The translations under genes and the position numbers were made by a program. A DNA stretch of 64,000 nt from CAMLIZ01 sp966212505 (lineage in GTDB: Bacteria > Pseudomonadota > Gammaproteobacteria > Burkholderiales > Burkholderiaceae_C): contig CBIHRS010000002.1 of the NCBI GenBank assembly GCA_966212505.1, positions 225,651-289,650 on the forward strand. Reading direction: 5' to 3'. Shown here piece by piece: positions 17,321-25,949 of the stretch. Each line of letters opens with the position of its first letter. Within the stretch, counting starts at the first letter, position 1. The notes below the pieces were generated by a model, which was not told where the DNA came from, ran no database searches, and was given only the letters and a program-made list of their open reading frames with translations.

Positions 17321-17538
17321 GCATGCGCATCGCCCTGCTGATCGCATCGGCCGCGCTGCTGGCCGGCTGCTCGGCGCTGACGCCGCCGCAACCCTGGGAG
17401 AAGGGCAACCTCGCGAAGCCCGAGATGACGATGGGCGGCGACACGCTCGACCAGCGCTTCGTGCAGCACATCTATTCGAGCAAGGAAAACGCCTCCGGCG
17501 GCTACGGCGTGGGCGGCGGCGGCTGCGGCTGCAACTGA
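17317..17538 (+). CDS. DUF4266 lipoprotein
   Basis: 73 aa from ATG 17317, overlapping the thioredoxin stop; ATG 17323 is an alternative. A lipoprotein signal ends in LLAGC with the acylated Cys at 18. The conserved DUF4266 body follows: PWEKGNLAKPEMTMGGDTLDQRF and HIYSSKENASGG, ending in a glycine-rich C-terminus, GGGGCGCN, with a Cys-x-Cys pair. In this family the gene habitually sits beside DUF3570 and ApbE genes. Role unknown. The terminal CxC could bind metal or exchange disulfides with the neighbouring TlpA protein (inference). Confidence 0.8.
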   Translation: MSMRIALLIASAALLAGCSALTPPQPWEKGNLAKPEMTMGGDTLDQRFVQHIYSSKENASGGYGVGGGGCGCN

Positions 17539-17547
17539 AGCAACACG

Positions 17548-18687
17548 ATGGACAAGACAAGGACGTTGGGAACCGTGGTGGCGGCCGCGCTGGCGCTGCC
17601 CGGGGTATGGATCGCGCCGGCGCATGCCGAGAACGCGCCCGAAGACGGCATGGCCGCCTTCAAGCTGCTGCACTACCAGGACGAACAGCCGGGCCTGCGC
17701 CGCATCACGGTGGAAGCGCCTTCGGTGTACCTGATGAAGCCGCTGTCGCCGCACTGGTCGGTGGAGGGCTCGGCGGTGCTCGACAACGTGTCGGGCGCCA
17801 CGCCGCGCTGGCACACCGCGGTGTCCAGCGCATCGACGATGCACGAGGAGCGCCGCGCCTTCGACGTGAAGGTGACGCGCTACCGCGACCGCTCGTCGTA
17901 TTCGCTCGGCTTCAGCCGTTCGGCCGAGCACGACTACGTGTCGAACGCGATGTCGGCCGACGCCGGCTTCTCGAGCGACGACAACAACACCACGCTGAAC
18001 GTGGGCCTGGGCTTTGCGCGCGACCGCATCAACCCGGTCAATGGCGTGGTGAGCAACGAGCACAAGCGCAGCTGGGATGCGATGCTGGGGCTGACCCAGG
18101 CGCTGACGCCGCGCGACATCGCCCAGTTCAACCTCACCTACAGCAGCGGCCGGGGCTACTACAACGACCCCTACAAGCTGCTCGACGAGCGGCCGCGCCA
18201 GCGCCAGCAGACGGCCTTTCTGGCGCGCTGGAACCATCACTTCGAGGGCCTGGGCAGCACGCTGCGCGCGAGCTACCGCTTCTATCACGACAACTTCCGC
18301 ATCAATGCGCACACGCTGCAGGCCGAATGGGTGCAGCCGGTGTCGCCGCGCATCAAGCTCACGCCGCTGCTGCGCCTGTACAGCCAGAGCTCGGCCTTCT
18401 TCTACTTCGACCCGGCCTACGACACCACCCTCGGCGAGCCGTATCCCACCGGCTACGACATCAACAACCCGCCGCAGTACCTCTCGGCCGACCAGCGGCT
18501 GTCGGCCTTTGGCGCGGTGACGCTGGGCCTCAAGGCGGAGGTGCGGCTGGGCGAGCTGTGGAGCGCCGATGCCAAGCTCGAGCGCTACGAGCAGCGCGGC
18601 AGCTGGCGCATCGGCGGCCAGGGTTCGCCGGGGCTGCAGCCCTTCAGCGCGACCTTCGTGCAGCTGGGCTTCAGCCGCAAGTTCTGA
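17548..18687 (+). CDS. DUF3570 outer-membrane-type beta protein with ApbE flavinylation motif
   Basis: 379 aa, start ATG 17548. Signal peptide about 1-27 (cleaved after AHA). The mature chain has alternating aromatic/polar strands throughout and a terminal Phe (LGFSRKF), the mark of an outer-membrane beta-barrel. Residues 79-85 read D-N-V-S-G-A-T. This fits the D-x-x-[ST]-G-A-[ST] motif on which ApbE enzymes attach FMN through a phosphoester to the last Ser/Thr, here Thr85; NqrC and RnfG carry the same type of motif. ApbE is encoded immediately downstream. The protein is therefore a probable covalent flavoprotein, possibly passing electrons across the outer membrane. DUF3570 assignment is confident; flavinylation is inference. 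Confidence 0.8.
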   Translation: MDKTRTLGTVVAAALALPGVWIAPAHAENAPEDGMAAFKLLHYQDEQPGLRRITVEAPSVYLMKPLSPHWSVEGSAVLDNVSGATPRWHTAVSSASTMHEERRAFDVKVTRYRDRSSYSLGFSRSAEHDYVSNAMSADAGFSSDDNNTTLNVGLGFARDRINPVNGVVSNEHKRSWDAMLGLTQALTPRDIAQFNLTYSSGRGYYNDPYKLLDERPRQRQQTAFLARWNHHFEGLGSTLRASYRFYHDNFRINAHTLQAEWVQPVSPRIKLTPLLRLYSQSSAFFYFDPAYDTTLGEPYPTGYDINNPPQYLSADQRLSAFGAVTLGLKAEVRLGELWSADAKLERYEQRGSWRIGGQGSPGLQPFSATFVQLGFSRKF

Positions 18688-18692
18688 GGCCG

Positions 18693-19616
18693 ATGAGCAG
18701 CCACGACGAGGACATCGGCTTCCGCTTCCAGGCGATGGCCTGCGACTGCGAGGTGCGCATCGCGGGCCTGAGCCGGCGCAAGGCCGCGCCGCTGGCCAAG
18801 CAGGCGATCGCCGAGGTGCGGCGCATCGAATCCAAGTATTCGCGCTATCGCGCCGGCAGCGTGGTCTCGCGCATCAACGCGGCGGCGGGCAGCGGACAGG
18901 CGGTGCCGGTCGATGCCGAGACGGCGCACCTGCTCGACTTCGCGCAGCAGCTGCACACCGCGAGCGACGGGCTGTTCGATGTGACCTCGGGCATCCTGCG
19001 GCAGGCCTGGGATTTCAAGGCCAGGCGCAAGCCCACGCCCGGGCAGCTCGAGGCGCTGCTGCCGCGCATCGGCTGGCAGCGGGTGGACTGGACCGGCCAC
19101 CGCATCACGCTGCCGCTGGCCGGCATGGAGCTCGACTTCGGCGGCTTCGGCAAGGAATATGCGGCCGACCGCGCCGCCACGCTGCTGCAGGAGCAGGGCG
19201 TGCAGCACGGCATGGTCAACCTGGGCGGCGACATCCGCCTGATCGGCCCGCGGGCCGATGGCCAGCCGTGGGTGATCGGCATCCAGCATCCGCGCACGCC
19301 CAAGACCCTGCTGGCCCGCATGGCCGTGACCGAGGGTGCGCTGGCCACCAGCGGCGACTACGAGCGCAGCTTCGAGGACGAAGACGGCCGGCGCTACTGC
19401 CACGTGCTCGATCCGAGCAGCGGCTGGCCGGTGACGGCCTGGCGATCGGTGAGCGTGCTGGCGCCGGCCTGCCTGGCCGCCGGTGCGCTGACCACCATCG
19501 CGATGCTCAAGGGCAGCGAGGCGCTGGCCTTCCTCGATCGACAGAACGTCGGCTATCTCGCGGTGGACGCGAGCGGCCGCATTCATGAGCGCGGCACCTT
19601 GTCGGCGCTGTGCTGA
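18693..19616 (+). CDS. apbE: FAD:protein FMN transferase (ApbE family)
   Basis: 307 aa from ATG 18693. The ApbE fold is recognisable from IESKYSRYRAGSVVSRINAA, the active-site region VNLGGDIRLIG, the metal-binding TSGDYERSF and HVLDPSSGWPV, and DFGGFGKEYAADRA. The enzyme transfers FMN from FAD to a Ser/Thr of a target protein in the presence of Mg2+. The partner is probably the DUF3570 protein encoded just upstream. Unlike most ApbE proteins it begins directly with folded sequence (MSSHDEDIGFRFQAMACDCE) and shows no signal peptide or lipobox, so where the reaction happens relative to export of the target is unclear. Confidence 0.88.
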   Translation: MSSHDEDIGFRFQAMACDCEVRIAGLSRRKAAPLAKQAIAEVRRIESKYSRYRAGSVVSRINAAAGSGQAVPVDAETAHLLDFAQQLHTASDGLFDVTSGILRQAWDFKARRKPTPGQLEALLPRIGWQRVDWTGHRITLPLAGMELDFGGFGKEYAADRAATLLQEQGVQHGMVNLGGDIRLIGPRADGQPWVIGIQHPRTPKTLLARMAVTEGALATSGDYERSFEDEDGRRYCHVLDPSSGWPVTAWRSVSVLAPACLAAGALTTIAMLKGSEALAFLDRQNVGYLAVDASGRIHERGTLSALC

Positions 19617-19627
19617 AGGAGCAGATC

Positions 19628-21457
19628 ATGATGAAGCAATGGTTGGGTGGGTGGGCGATCGCGCTGATGGCTTTGGCGTCGGCCGCCGGCGCCAGGGCGG
19701 CCGACGATTTCCTGGAGGCGGAGGCCGCCTTCAAGCTGGCGGCCAGCGCGCCCGATGCCGGGCACGTGGCCTTGCGCTTCGACATCGCGCCGGGCTACTA
19801 CCTCTACCGCGAGCGCCTGATCGTGTCGGCCGATCCGCCCGCGGTGCTGGTCGGCGAGGTGGCGGTGCCGCGCGGCAAGACCAAGTTCGACGACACCTTC
19901 AAGAAGGAGGTCGAATACTTCCGCGACCAGGTCACGCTGACCGTGCCGTTGCGGGTGGAGGCCGGCCAGCGCGTGAAGCTGCTGGTGGGCAACCAGGGCT
20001 GCGCGGACAAGGGCCTGTGCTACCCGCCGATGGAGCGCAGCTTCGGCGTGCGGCGCGCAGCGGGTGGCGGGCTGGAGGTGGTGCCGGTGGCGGAGGGCGC
20101 CGACGCGCCGGCGGCGCCGGCAACGGCACCGGCCACAGCGCCGGATGAGCCGGGGCGGTTTGCCAGCACGCTGCAGTCGGGCAACCTGTGGCGCATCGGC
20201 GGCGTGTTCCTGCTCGCGGGGCTGCTGCTGGCGTTCACGCCCTGCGTGCTGCCAATGATCCCCATCCTCTCGTCGATCATCGTCGGTCAGTCGGGCCCGG
20301 TGTCGCGCGGCCGCGGCTTCTCGCTCGCGCTGGCCTATTCGCTTGGCATGGCACTTGTCTATACAGGTTTCGGCATGATCGCCGGCTTGCTCGGCGAGGG
20401 CCTGGCCGGCGCGCTGCAGAACGCCTGGGTGCTGGGTGCCTTCGGGCTGCTGCTGGCGGCCCTGTCGCTCTCGATGTTCGGGCTGTACGAGCTGCAGATG
20501 CCCAGCGCGATCCAGAGCCGGGTCACGCAGTGGTCGGGGCGGCTGCAGGGCGGGCAGCATGCCGGCGTGTTCGTGATGGGCGGCCTGTCGGCGCTGATCG
20601 TCGGGCCCTGCGTGGCGGCGCCGCTGGCCGGCGCGCTGGTCTACATCAGCCAGACGCGGAACGTGGCGGTGGGCGGCGTGGCGCTGTTCGCGCTGGCTTC
20701 GGGCATGAGCGTGCCGCTGCTGCTGGTGGGCCTGTCGGCCGGCTCGCTGCTGCCGCGCGCCGGCGCCTGGATGGAGCGGGTGAAGCACCTGTTCGGCGTG
20801 ATGCTGCTCGCGGTGGCGCTGTGGATGGTGTCGCCGGTGTTGCCGGCGTGGGCGCTGATGCTGGCGGTGGGCGGCGGGCTGTTCGGCCTGGCGGTGTTTC
20901 TCGGCGCCTTCGAGCGACTGCCGGAGGGCGCGGGCGGCCTGGCCAAGGCCGGCAAGGGGCTGGGGCTGGCGCTGGGTGTGCTGGCAGTGATGGAGTTTGC
21001 CGGCCTGGCTTCCGGCGGCCGCGATGTGGTGCAGCCCTTGCGCCACTGGGGCGGCGGTGCCGCGCCCGCGGGCATGGAAGCGCGAGCCCCGAAGTTCGAC
21101 AGCGTGGCCAGCCTCGCGGCGCTGGAGCAGGCGGTACGCTCGTCGGCCCGGCCGGTGATGGTCGACTTCTATGCCGACTGGTGCGTCTCGTGCAAGGAGT
21201 TCGAATCGGTGACGCTGGCCGACGAATCGGTGCGCCAGCGCCTGGCCGGCCTGAAGCTGCTGCGCGTGGACGTGACGGCCAGCAGTGCCGACGACAAGGC
21301 CTTGATGAAGCGCTTCGGCCTGTTCGGCCCGCCGGCCTTGCTGTTCTTCCATCCCGATGGGCGCGAGCTGGGCGACGCACGGGTGATCGGCTTCCAGGCG
21401 CCGGAGACTTTCGTGCGGCAGCTGGAAAGGGTGGAGCGGGTGGCGCTGGCGCGCTGA
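19628..21457 (+). CDS. dsbD: Thiol:disulfide interchange protein DsbD
   Basis: 609 aa from ATG 19628 (AAGGAGCAGATC ahead is a good ribosome site; a GTG at 19610 is unlikely). Signal peptide about 1-24. The N-terminal DsbD-alpha domain has its redox pair in GNQGCADKGLCYPP. Eight membrane segments follow (about 190-470) with one Cys in FTPCVLPMIP and the second in IVGPCVAAPL. The C-terminal thioredoxin domain has DFYADWCVSCKEFE (Cys near 519 and 522). The protein moves electrons from cytoplasmic thioredoxin to periplasmic partners. It closes the redox locus, and the TlpA-like thioredoxin is its likely local client. The gap to the next gene is small, but the next product is unrelated. Confidence 0.92.
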   Translation: MMKQWLGGWAIALMALASAAGARAADDFLEAEAAFKLAASAPDAGHVALRFDIAPGYYLYRERLIVSADPPAVLVGEVAVPRGKTKFDDTFKKEVEYFRDQVTLTVPLRVEAGQRVKLLVGNQGCADKGLCYPPMERSFGVRRAAGGGLEVVPVAEGADAPAAPATAPATAPDEPGRFASTLQSGNLWRIGGVFLLAGLLLAFTPCVLPMIPILSSIIVGQSGPVSRGRGFSLALAYSLGMALVYTGFGMIAGLLGEGLAGALQNAWVLGAFGLLLAALSLSMFGLYELQMPSAIQSRVTQWSGRLQGGQHAGVFVMGGLSALIVGPCVAAPLAGALVYISQTRNVAVGGVALFALASGMSVPLLLVGLSAGSLLPRAGAWMERVKHLFGVMLLAVALWMVSPVLPAWALMLAVGGGLFGLAVFLGAFERLPEGAGGLAKAGKGLGLALGVLAVMEFAGLASGGRDVVQPLRHWGGGAAPAGMEARAPKFDSVASLAALEQAVRSSARPVMVDFYADWCVSCKEFESVTLADESVRQRLAGLKLLRVDVTASSADDKALMKRFGLFGPPALLFFHPDGRELGDARVIGFQAPETFVRQLERVERVALAR

Positions 21458-21500
21458 CGCAGCGCGCTGCCGGCCATGGCGGGGCAGTACAGTTCCGCCG

Positions 21501-21935
21501 ATGGAGACACTTCGACACGCGACGGCGTTGGCGCTCGCCGCGTGCGCCTGCCTGGCCGGCTGCGCCACGCGACCGATCCAGATCGGCCCGCCCGACCTGG
21601 ACACCAGCTCGCCGGCCGCGCCGCGCTGCCGCGGGCTGATCTACCCGGGATCGGCGCTGCTGGGCAGCGACCGAGGTACGGTGGTGGTGAAGGTGCGCGT
21701 GGCGCCGGACGGCCGCATCGAAGCGGCCGCGATCGACACGCCGAGCATGGTCACCTCGCTGGACGAAGCCTCCCTCAATGCCGCGCGGCGCTCATGCCGC
21801 TTCGAGCCGCTGCCGGCGGGTGAACCGCAGCACCCGCGCAGCGTGAAGATCACCTTCGTGTGGGACCTGATCGCCGCACCCGGCCGCGTCGACCAGGGCG
21901 TGACCCGCGTCGGCATCCAGCCCAGCTTGCAATGA
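21501..21935 (+). CDS. Lipoprotein with TonB C-terminal-like domain
   Basis: 144 aa, start ATG 21501. Lipobox CLAGC gives acylated Cys about residue 21. The rest resembles the TonB carboxy-terminal fold: RGTVVVKVRVAPDGRIEAAAI, then SLDEASLNAARRSCRFEPLPAG and SVKITFVWDL. Such stand-alone domains are annotated as energy transducer TonB family, but a membrane anchor with a long Pro-rich linker is absent here, so it is more likely a lipoprotein that uses the fold for protein contacts. It opens a small co-directional group (21501-23621). Confidence 0.7.
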   Translation: METLRHATALALAACACLAGCATRPIQIGPPDLDTSSPAAPRCRGLIYPGSALLGSDRGTVVVKVRVAPDGRIEAAAIDTPSMVTSLDEASLNAARRSCRFEPLPAGEPQHPRSVKITFVWDLIAAPGRVDQGVTRVGIQPSLQ

Positions 21936-21942
21936 GCACACC

Positions 21943-22512
21943 ATGAAGACGCTTCTGACCTGCACCGCGATGCTGGCCGCCCAGGCTGCCTGCGCCGGCG
22001 AAGACAACTGGTACAAGATCCAGATGGCCTGCGACGCCGCGGCGTCGACCGTGCACCTGGGCGACCTGAGCCTCGTGAGCCCGGAGCCGGCGAGCCGCAT
22101 CACCGAGCTGTCGTTTCCGCGCATCCCGCGCTCGAAGGAGACGAACAGCTGGGGTGAGCGCTACCGCATGCCGAGCAAGGCCACCGTGAAGCGCACCTGC
22201 GGCGCGTTCACCATCGTCACCCGCAGCAGGTTCCTCAACGAGAACATCGATGGCGAACTCGGTGCGATCGAGTTCGGAACCGTGGAGGTGCGCCGCGGCG
22301 ACCAGACGGTGCTGCCCGAAACGGCCCTCGAAGAATGCAGCCCATCAGTGGAGCGCTACAAGTTCTTCGGCGAATGCCCCGATCGATGGGCCCGCACCAT
22401 CACCATCCGGCAGGAGGAGGGCGCGAAGAGCCTGCTGCTGCGCGTGGTGAGGGACTATCGCAACGACGAAGGCACGCTGCAACAGCGGGTCGACGAGACG
22501 CGGGAGCCGTAG
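21943..22512 (+). CDS. Secreted protein of unknown function
   Basis: 189 aa from ATG 21943, 7 bases after the preceding stop. Signal peptide of 18 residues (MKTLLTCTAMLAAQAACA). The mature protein has five Cys residues (in IQMACDAA, KRTCGAF, LEECSPS, GECPDRW), consistent with periplasmic disulfides, and an alternating beta pattern (TVEVRRGDQTVL, RTITIRQEEG, LLLRVVRDY). No family recognised. Its tight spacing with the lipoprotein gene suggests cotranscription. Confidence 0.6.
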   Translation: MKTLLTCTAMLAAQAACAGEDNWYKIQMACDAAASTVHLGDLSLVSPEPASRITELSFPRIPRSKETNSWGERYRMPSKATVKRTCGAFTIVTRSRFLNENIDGELGAIEFGTVEVRRGDQTVLPETALEECSPSVERYKFFGECPDRWARTITIRQEEGAKSLLLRVVRDYRNDEGTLQQRVDETREP

Positions 22513-22515
22513 CCC

Positions 22516-22848
22516 ATGGGCAAGCCCGGTCTTTGTCCGTTGCACGGTGGGCAACGCTTCATTCCGACTTCGCCGATGTTGCATGCTGCTGCCTTGGAGG
22601 GTAGCCAAGCGGACGCAGCAGAAGTCATCCTGCTGTGCATACGCCAATCGGACGGCAGCCTCTGCAGCCTGACGGTCGACCGGCGCTTCCTCGAGTCGTT
22701 CGGCATCGAGGCGACGGGTGAAGCCGTGATGTTGCTGGACCGGGATGTGCAGGCAAAGCGCATGAACGACAGGCTGCTGCTGCAAAAGGTCTTGGGAGGC
22801 ATGCGCGACACATGGACGTGCGTACGCTGCCTGGAGGCGGTCGTATGA
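22516..22848 (+). CDS. Small protein of unknown function with CPLH and CVRC motifs
   Basis: 110 aa, ATG 22516, three bases after the previous stop. CPLHGG near the N-terminus and TCVRCLEAVV at the very C-terminus could together make a zinc site. The middle reads as a mixed alpha/beta domain (AAEVILLCIRQSDGSLCSLTVDRRFLESFG, EAVMLLDRDVQAKRMNDRLLLQKVLGG). No signal peptide. Its stop overlaps the next start (ATGA at 22845), so the two are translationally coupled. Family unknown. Confidence 0.5.
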   Translation: MGKPGLCPLHGGQRFIPTSPMLHAAALEGSQADAAEVILLCIRQSDGSLCSLTVDRRFLESFGIEATGEAVMLLDRDVQAKRMNDRLLLQKVLGGMRDTWTCVRCLEAVV

Positions 22849-23621
22849 CAGCGCTACGCCGAAGCATTGCCGCCGTCGCCCTTGTCGGCACTCTGGTGTT
22901 CGGTGCAGCCTTTGTTGCTTCGTTTGCGGTGCCTGGCTTCGTGGAGCGCGTGACCCGCGTTGCGATCCAGGTCGAAGTGGAGCGTCGCACGCACAAGAAG
23001 ATCGAGGCGTTGCAGAACGCGCGACTGGTCACGGCGGCCAGACGTGTGCAGGGCGAGAACGCCGCGCGCATCGGTCAATTGCATCGCGAAGTGCTCGATG
23101 GCCTGCCTGCACGGGTGGCTGCAGTGGTGGCGCGCATGCGTGATCTGGACTGCGAGTGCCGGAAGAAGATCGAGCGTGCGGTGGAATTCGCCATCGACGG
23201 ACAGGTCGTGCAACTGACACAGCTGAACGAACGGCTGGAGATGCTGATCCGCAGTCAGTACATGGAGGTATCGGAGAAGCTGACCTTTGAGTTCCGCGTA
23301 TTCACCGGCGCCAACACGCTGGTCATGCTGCTGCTGGGACTGGCCGTGCTGGTTCGCCGCCGTGCCGATATCCACCTGTTGCCGACAGCTGCCGTGCTGA
23401 CCGGTTCGGCAGTCACGGTGGGATGGCTCTATCTGTTCAAACAGGATTGGCTGCACACCATCCTCTTCAGCGACTACGTCGGCTGGAGCTATTTCGGCTA
23501 CCTGGCCCTTGCGCTCGTCTTGCTGGGCGACTTGTTCTTCAATCGAGCACGTGTGACGACGCTCATGTTGAATGGCGCGGCCTCGGTTGTCGGCAGCGCT
23601 GTCTTCGTGCTTCCGTGCTGA
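22845..23621 (+). CDS. Membrane protein with periplasmic coiled coil
   Basis: 258 aa from ATG 22845. An N-terminal membrane segment (IAAVALVGTLVFGAAFVASFAV) is followed by about 120 residues of charged heptad-like helix (VEVERRTHKKIEALQNARLV ... LNERLEMLIRSQYMEVSEK) containing DLDCECRKK. Three or four further membrane segments follow (TLVMLLLGLAVLV; LLPTAAVLTGSAVTVGWLYLF; YFGYLALALVLLGDLFF; MLNGAASVVGSAVFVL). The layout suggests a sensor or scaffold, but no known domain is seen. It ends the group starting with the lipoprotein gene and is followed by a 303-base gap that holds the riboswitch. Confidence 0.55.
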   Translation: MTALRRSIAAVALVGTLVFGAAFVASFAVPGFVERVTRVAIQVEVERRTHKKIEALQNARLVTAARRVQGENAARIGQLHREVLDGLPARVAAVVARMRDLDCECRKKIERAVEFAIDGQVVQLTQLNERLEMLIRSQYMEVSEKLTFEFRVFTGANTLVMLLLGLAVLVRRRADIHLLPTAAVLTGSAVTVGWLYLFKQDWLHTILFSDYVGWSYFGYLALALVLLGDLFFNRARVTTLMLNGAASVVGSAVFVLPC

Positions 23622-23736
23622 TTCGCCGTCTCGGATCCGCTCGTCGGGCCGCCGAAACCGCTTGTCGTATGCGATCGTGAGTTGTGAAGCAATTCGTATC
23701 TGCGGCGCCGACCGCGCCCGTACGATGGCTTCGCAC

Positions 23737-23822
23737 AGTTGGCAAACCCGCTGAAAGGCGGGGACGCAAAGCCTCCGGTCTTCGTGCCGCACACCACGGC
23801 AAAAGATAGCGGGGTTGCCCTC
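23737..23822 (+). promoter_or_regulatory. Cyclic di-GMP-I (GEMM-I) riboswitch
   Basis: The aptamer core is nearly consensus: GGCAAACC, a P2 hairpin with a GAAA loop (CCGC-TGAAA-GGCGG), GGGACGCAAAGCC, a P3 arm with CCGGTCTTC, GATAGC, and the closing GGGTTGCC that pairs with GGCAAACC to form P1. GEMM-I RNAs bind cyclic di-GMP (a subset binds cyclic GMP-AMP). The G residues just before CAAACC look like the c-di-GMP form, a reading I hold loosely. It lies about 100 bases upstream of the secreted-protein gene at 23925 in a 303-base gap with no other gene. Downstream, GGGTTT/AAACCC (23862-23867 with 23886-23891) and GGCCG/CGGCC (23893-23907) hairpins lie just ahead of the ribosome site GAAGGA and may be the expression platform. 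Confidence 0.92.
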
Positions 23823-23924
23823 GACCGGGATGGGTCATGTCCATTCCGTTCGTGCGTCCCAGGGTTTCCGCTTGCGCCTCATCGAAAACCCGGCCGTCCA
23901 TCGGCCACTTGTGAAGGACGCAGC

Positions 23925-24731
23925 ATGAAATCTTCCTTGATCCTCCTGGCCCTGTTCTCGGCCACCGCCGCGACGCATGCCGCCGATACCGGCGCGCAGG
24001 TGAATGCACTGTTCCGCGTGCTCAAGCCCGATGGCACGACGGTGCTCGGCCAGGCCGCCATCTCGCCTGGCGGCGGCGCGATGGCGACGATCAACGTGAA
24101 GGCTTCGGATGCGCTGGTGGCCGCCAACGGCAAGTGCGCCTTCAACGTCAAATACGACGAGGTGTCGTCGAAGGCGCTCACGGGCACCACCAACCGCCTC
24201 TACAGCAACGACACACTGATCGCGCAGAACACCGCCATCGACCTGCAGGCCGGCGTGATGCGAACGATCTGGACGCAGCCGTATTTCTCGGCGGGCCAGA
24301 ACAACGTCAAGGTGGTGATCAACGCCACGGCGGCCAACCCGAGCGTGGGCTGGGTGCGCGTGAATGTGGACGGGACCTGCAAGGCCGAGGCGCCGAAGCC
24401 GGTTCCCGCACCGGCGCCCGCTCCAGCCCCGGCGCCCAGGCCCGCGCCTGAGCCGGTGAAGATGATCGTGCCGGGCAGCAGCGACTGGAACACGCTGAAC
24501 ACCGCCTGGGGCTACAGCAACTACGCCACCACGCAGCTCAAGGGCAAGGGCTATGCGCGCTACACCGACCTGGCCAAGCTCAACGCCGACCTCACCGCGG
24601 TGGTGAATGCCAAGAAGGTATCGCAGGCCGACTACACCAGCCTGATGGCGCGCTGGAACGCGCTGGCCAACTCGGCGGACTTCAGGGCCGCGATGGCCAA
24701 GGTGACGCCCAGCGGCGACCGCAAGTCGTGA
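23925..24731 (+). CDS. Secreted two-domain protein under c-di-GMP riboswitch control
   Basis: 268 aa from ATG 23925 (GAAGGA 12 bases ahead). Signal peptide about 1-19 (cleaved after THA). The N-terminal domain (20-150) is beta-rich (VNALFRVLKPDGTTVLGQA, MATINVKASDALVAANGKCAFNVKYDE, NNVKVVINATAANPSVGWVRVNVDG) with two Cys. A Pro-Ala linker of about 25 residues follows (VPAPAPAPAPAPRPAPEP). The C-terminal domain (about 180-268) is helical (WNTLNTAWGYSNYATTQLKG, LAKLNADLTAVVNAKKVS). Control by c-di-GMP suggests a role in attachment, matrix or biofilm. I do not recognise either domain. The stop lies 3 bases from the end of the convergent ATPase gene. Confidence 0.75.
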   Translation: MKSSLILLALFSATAATHAADTGAQVNALFRVLKPDGTTVLGQAAISPGGGAMATINVKASDALVAANGKCAFNVKYDEVSSKALTGTTNRLYSNDTLIAQNTAIDLQAGVMRTIWTQPYFSAGQNNVKVVINATAANPSVGWVRVNVDGTCKAEAPKPVPAPAPAPAPAPRPAPEPVKMIVPGSSDWNTLNTAWGYSNYATTQLKGKGYARYTDLAKLNADLTAVVNAKKVSQADYTSLMARWNALANSADFRAAMAKVTPSGDRKS

Positions 24732-24734
24732 CCC

Positions 24735-25841
<1,107 letters not shown>

Positions 25842-25949
25842 GGCGTGTGTCTCCTCGCGCTCGTGTCCTCCCATTGGGGCGCGGGATCGGGCGGCCGGCC
25901 TTGCGCCTCGTCAAGAGCCGCGCGTGGCGCGGGTTTAGAGTGCCGATCC

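Noticed and set aside
23893..23907. GGCCG/CGGCC hairpin as a terminator for the riboswitch
   Set aside because: No T run follows and it lies next to the ribosome site; it may affect translation but is not a Rho-independent terminator.
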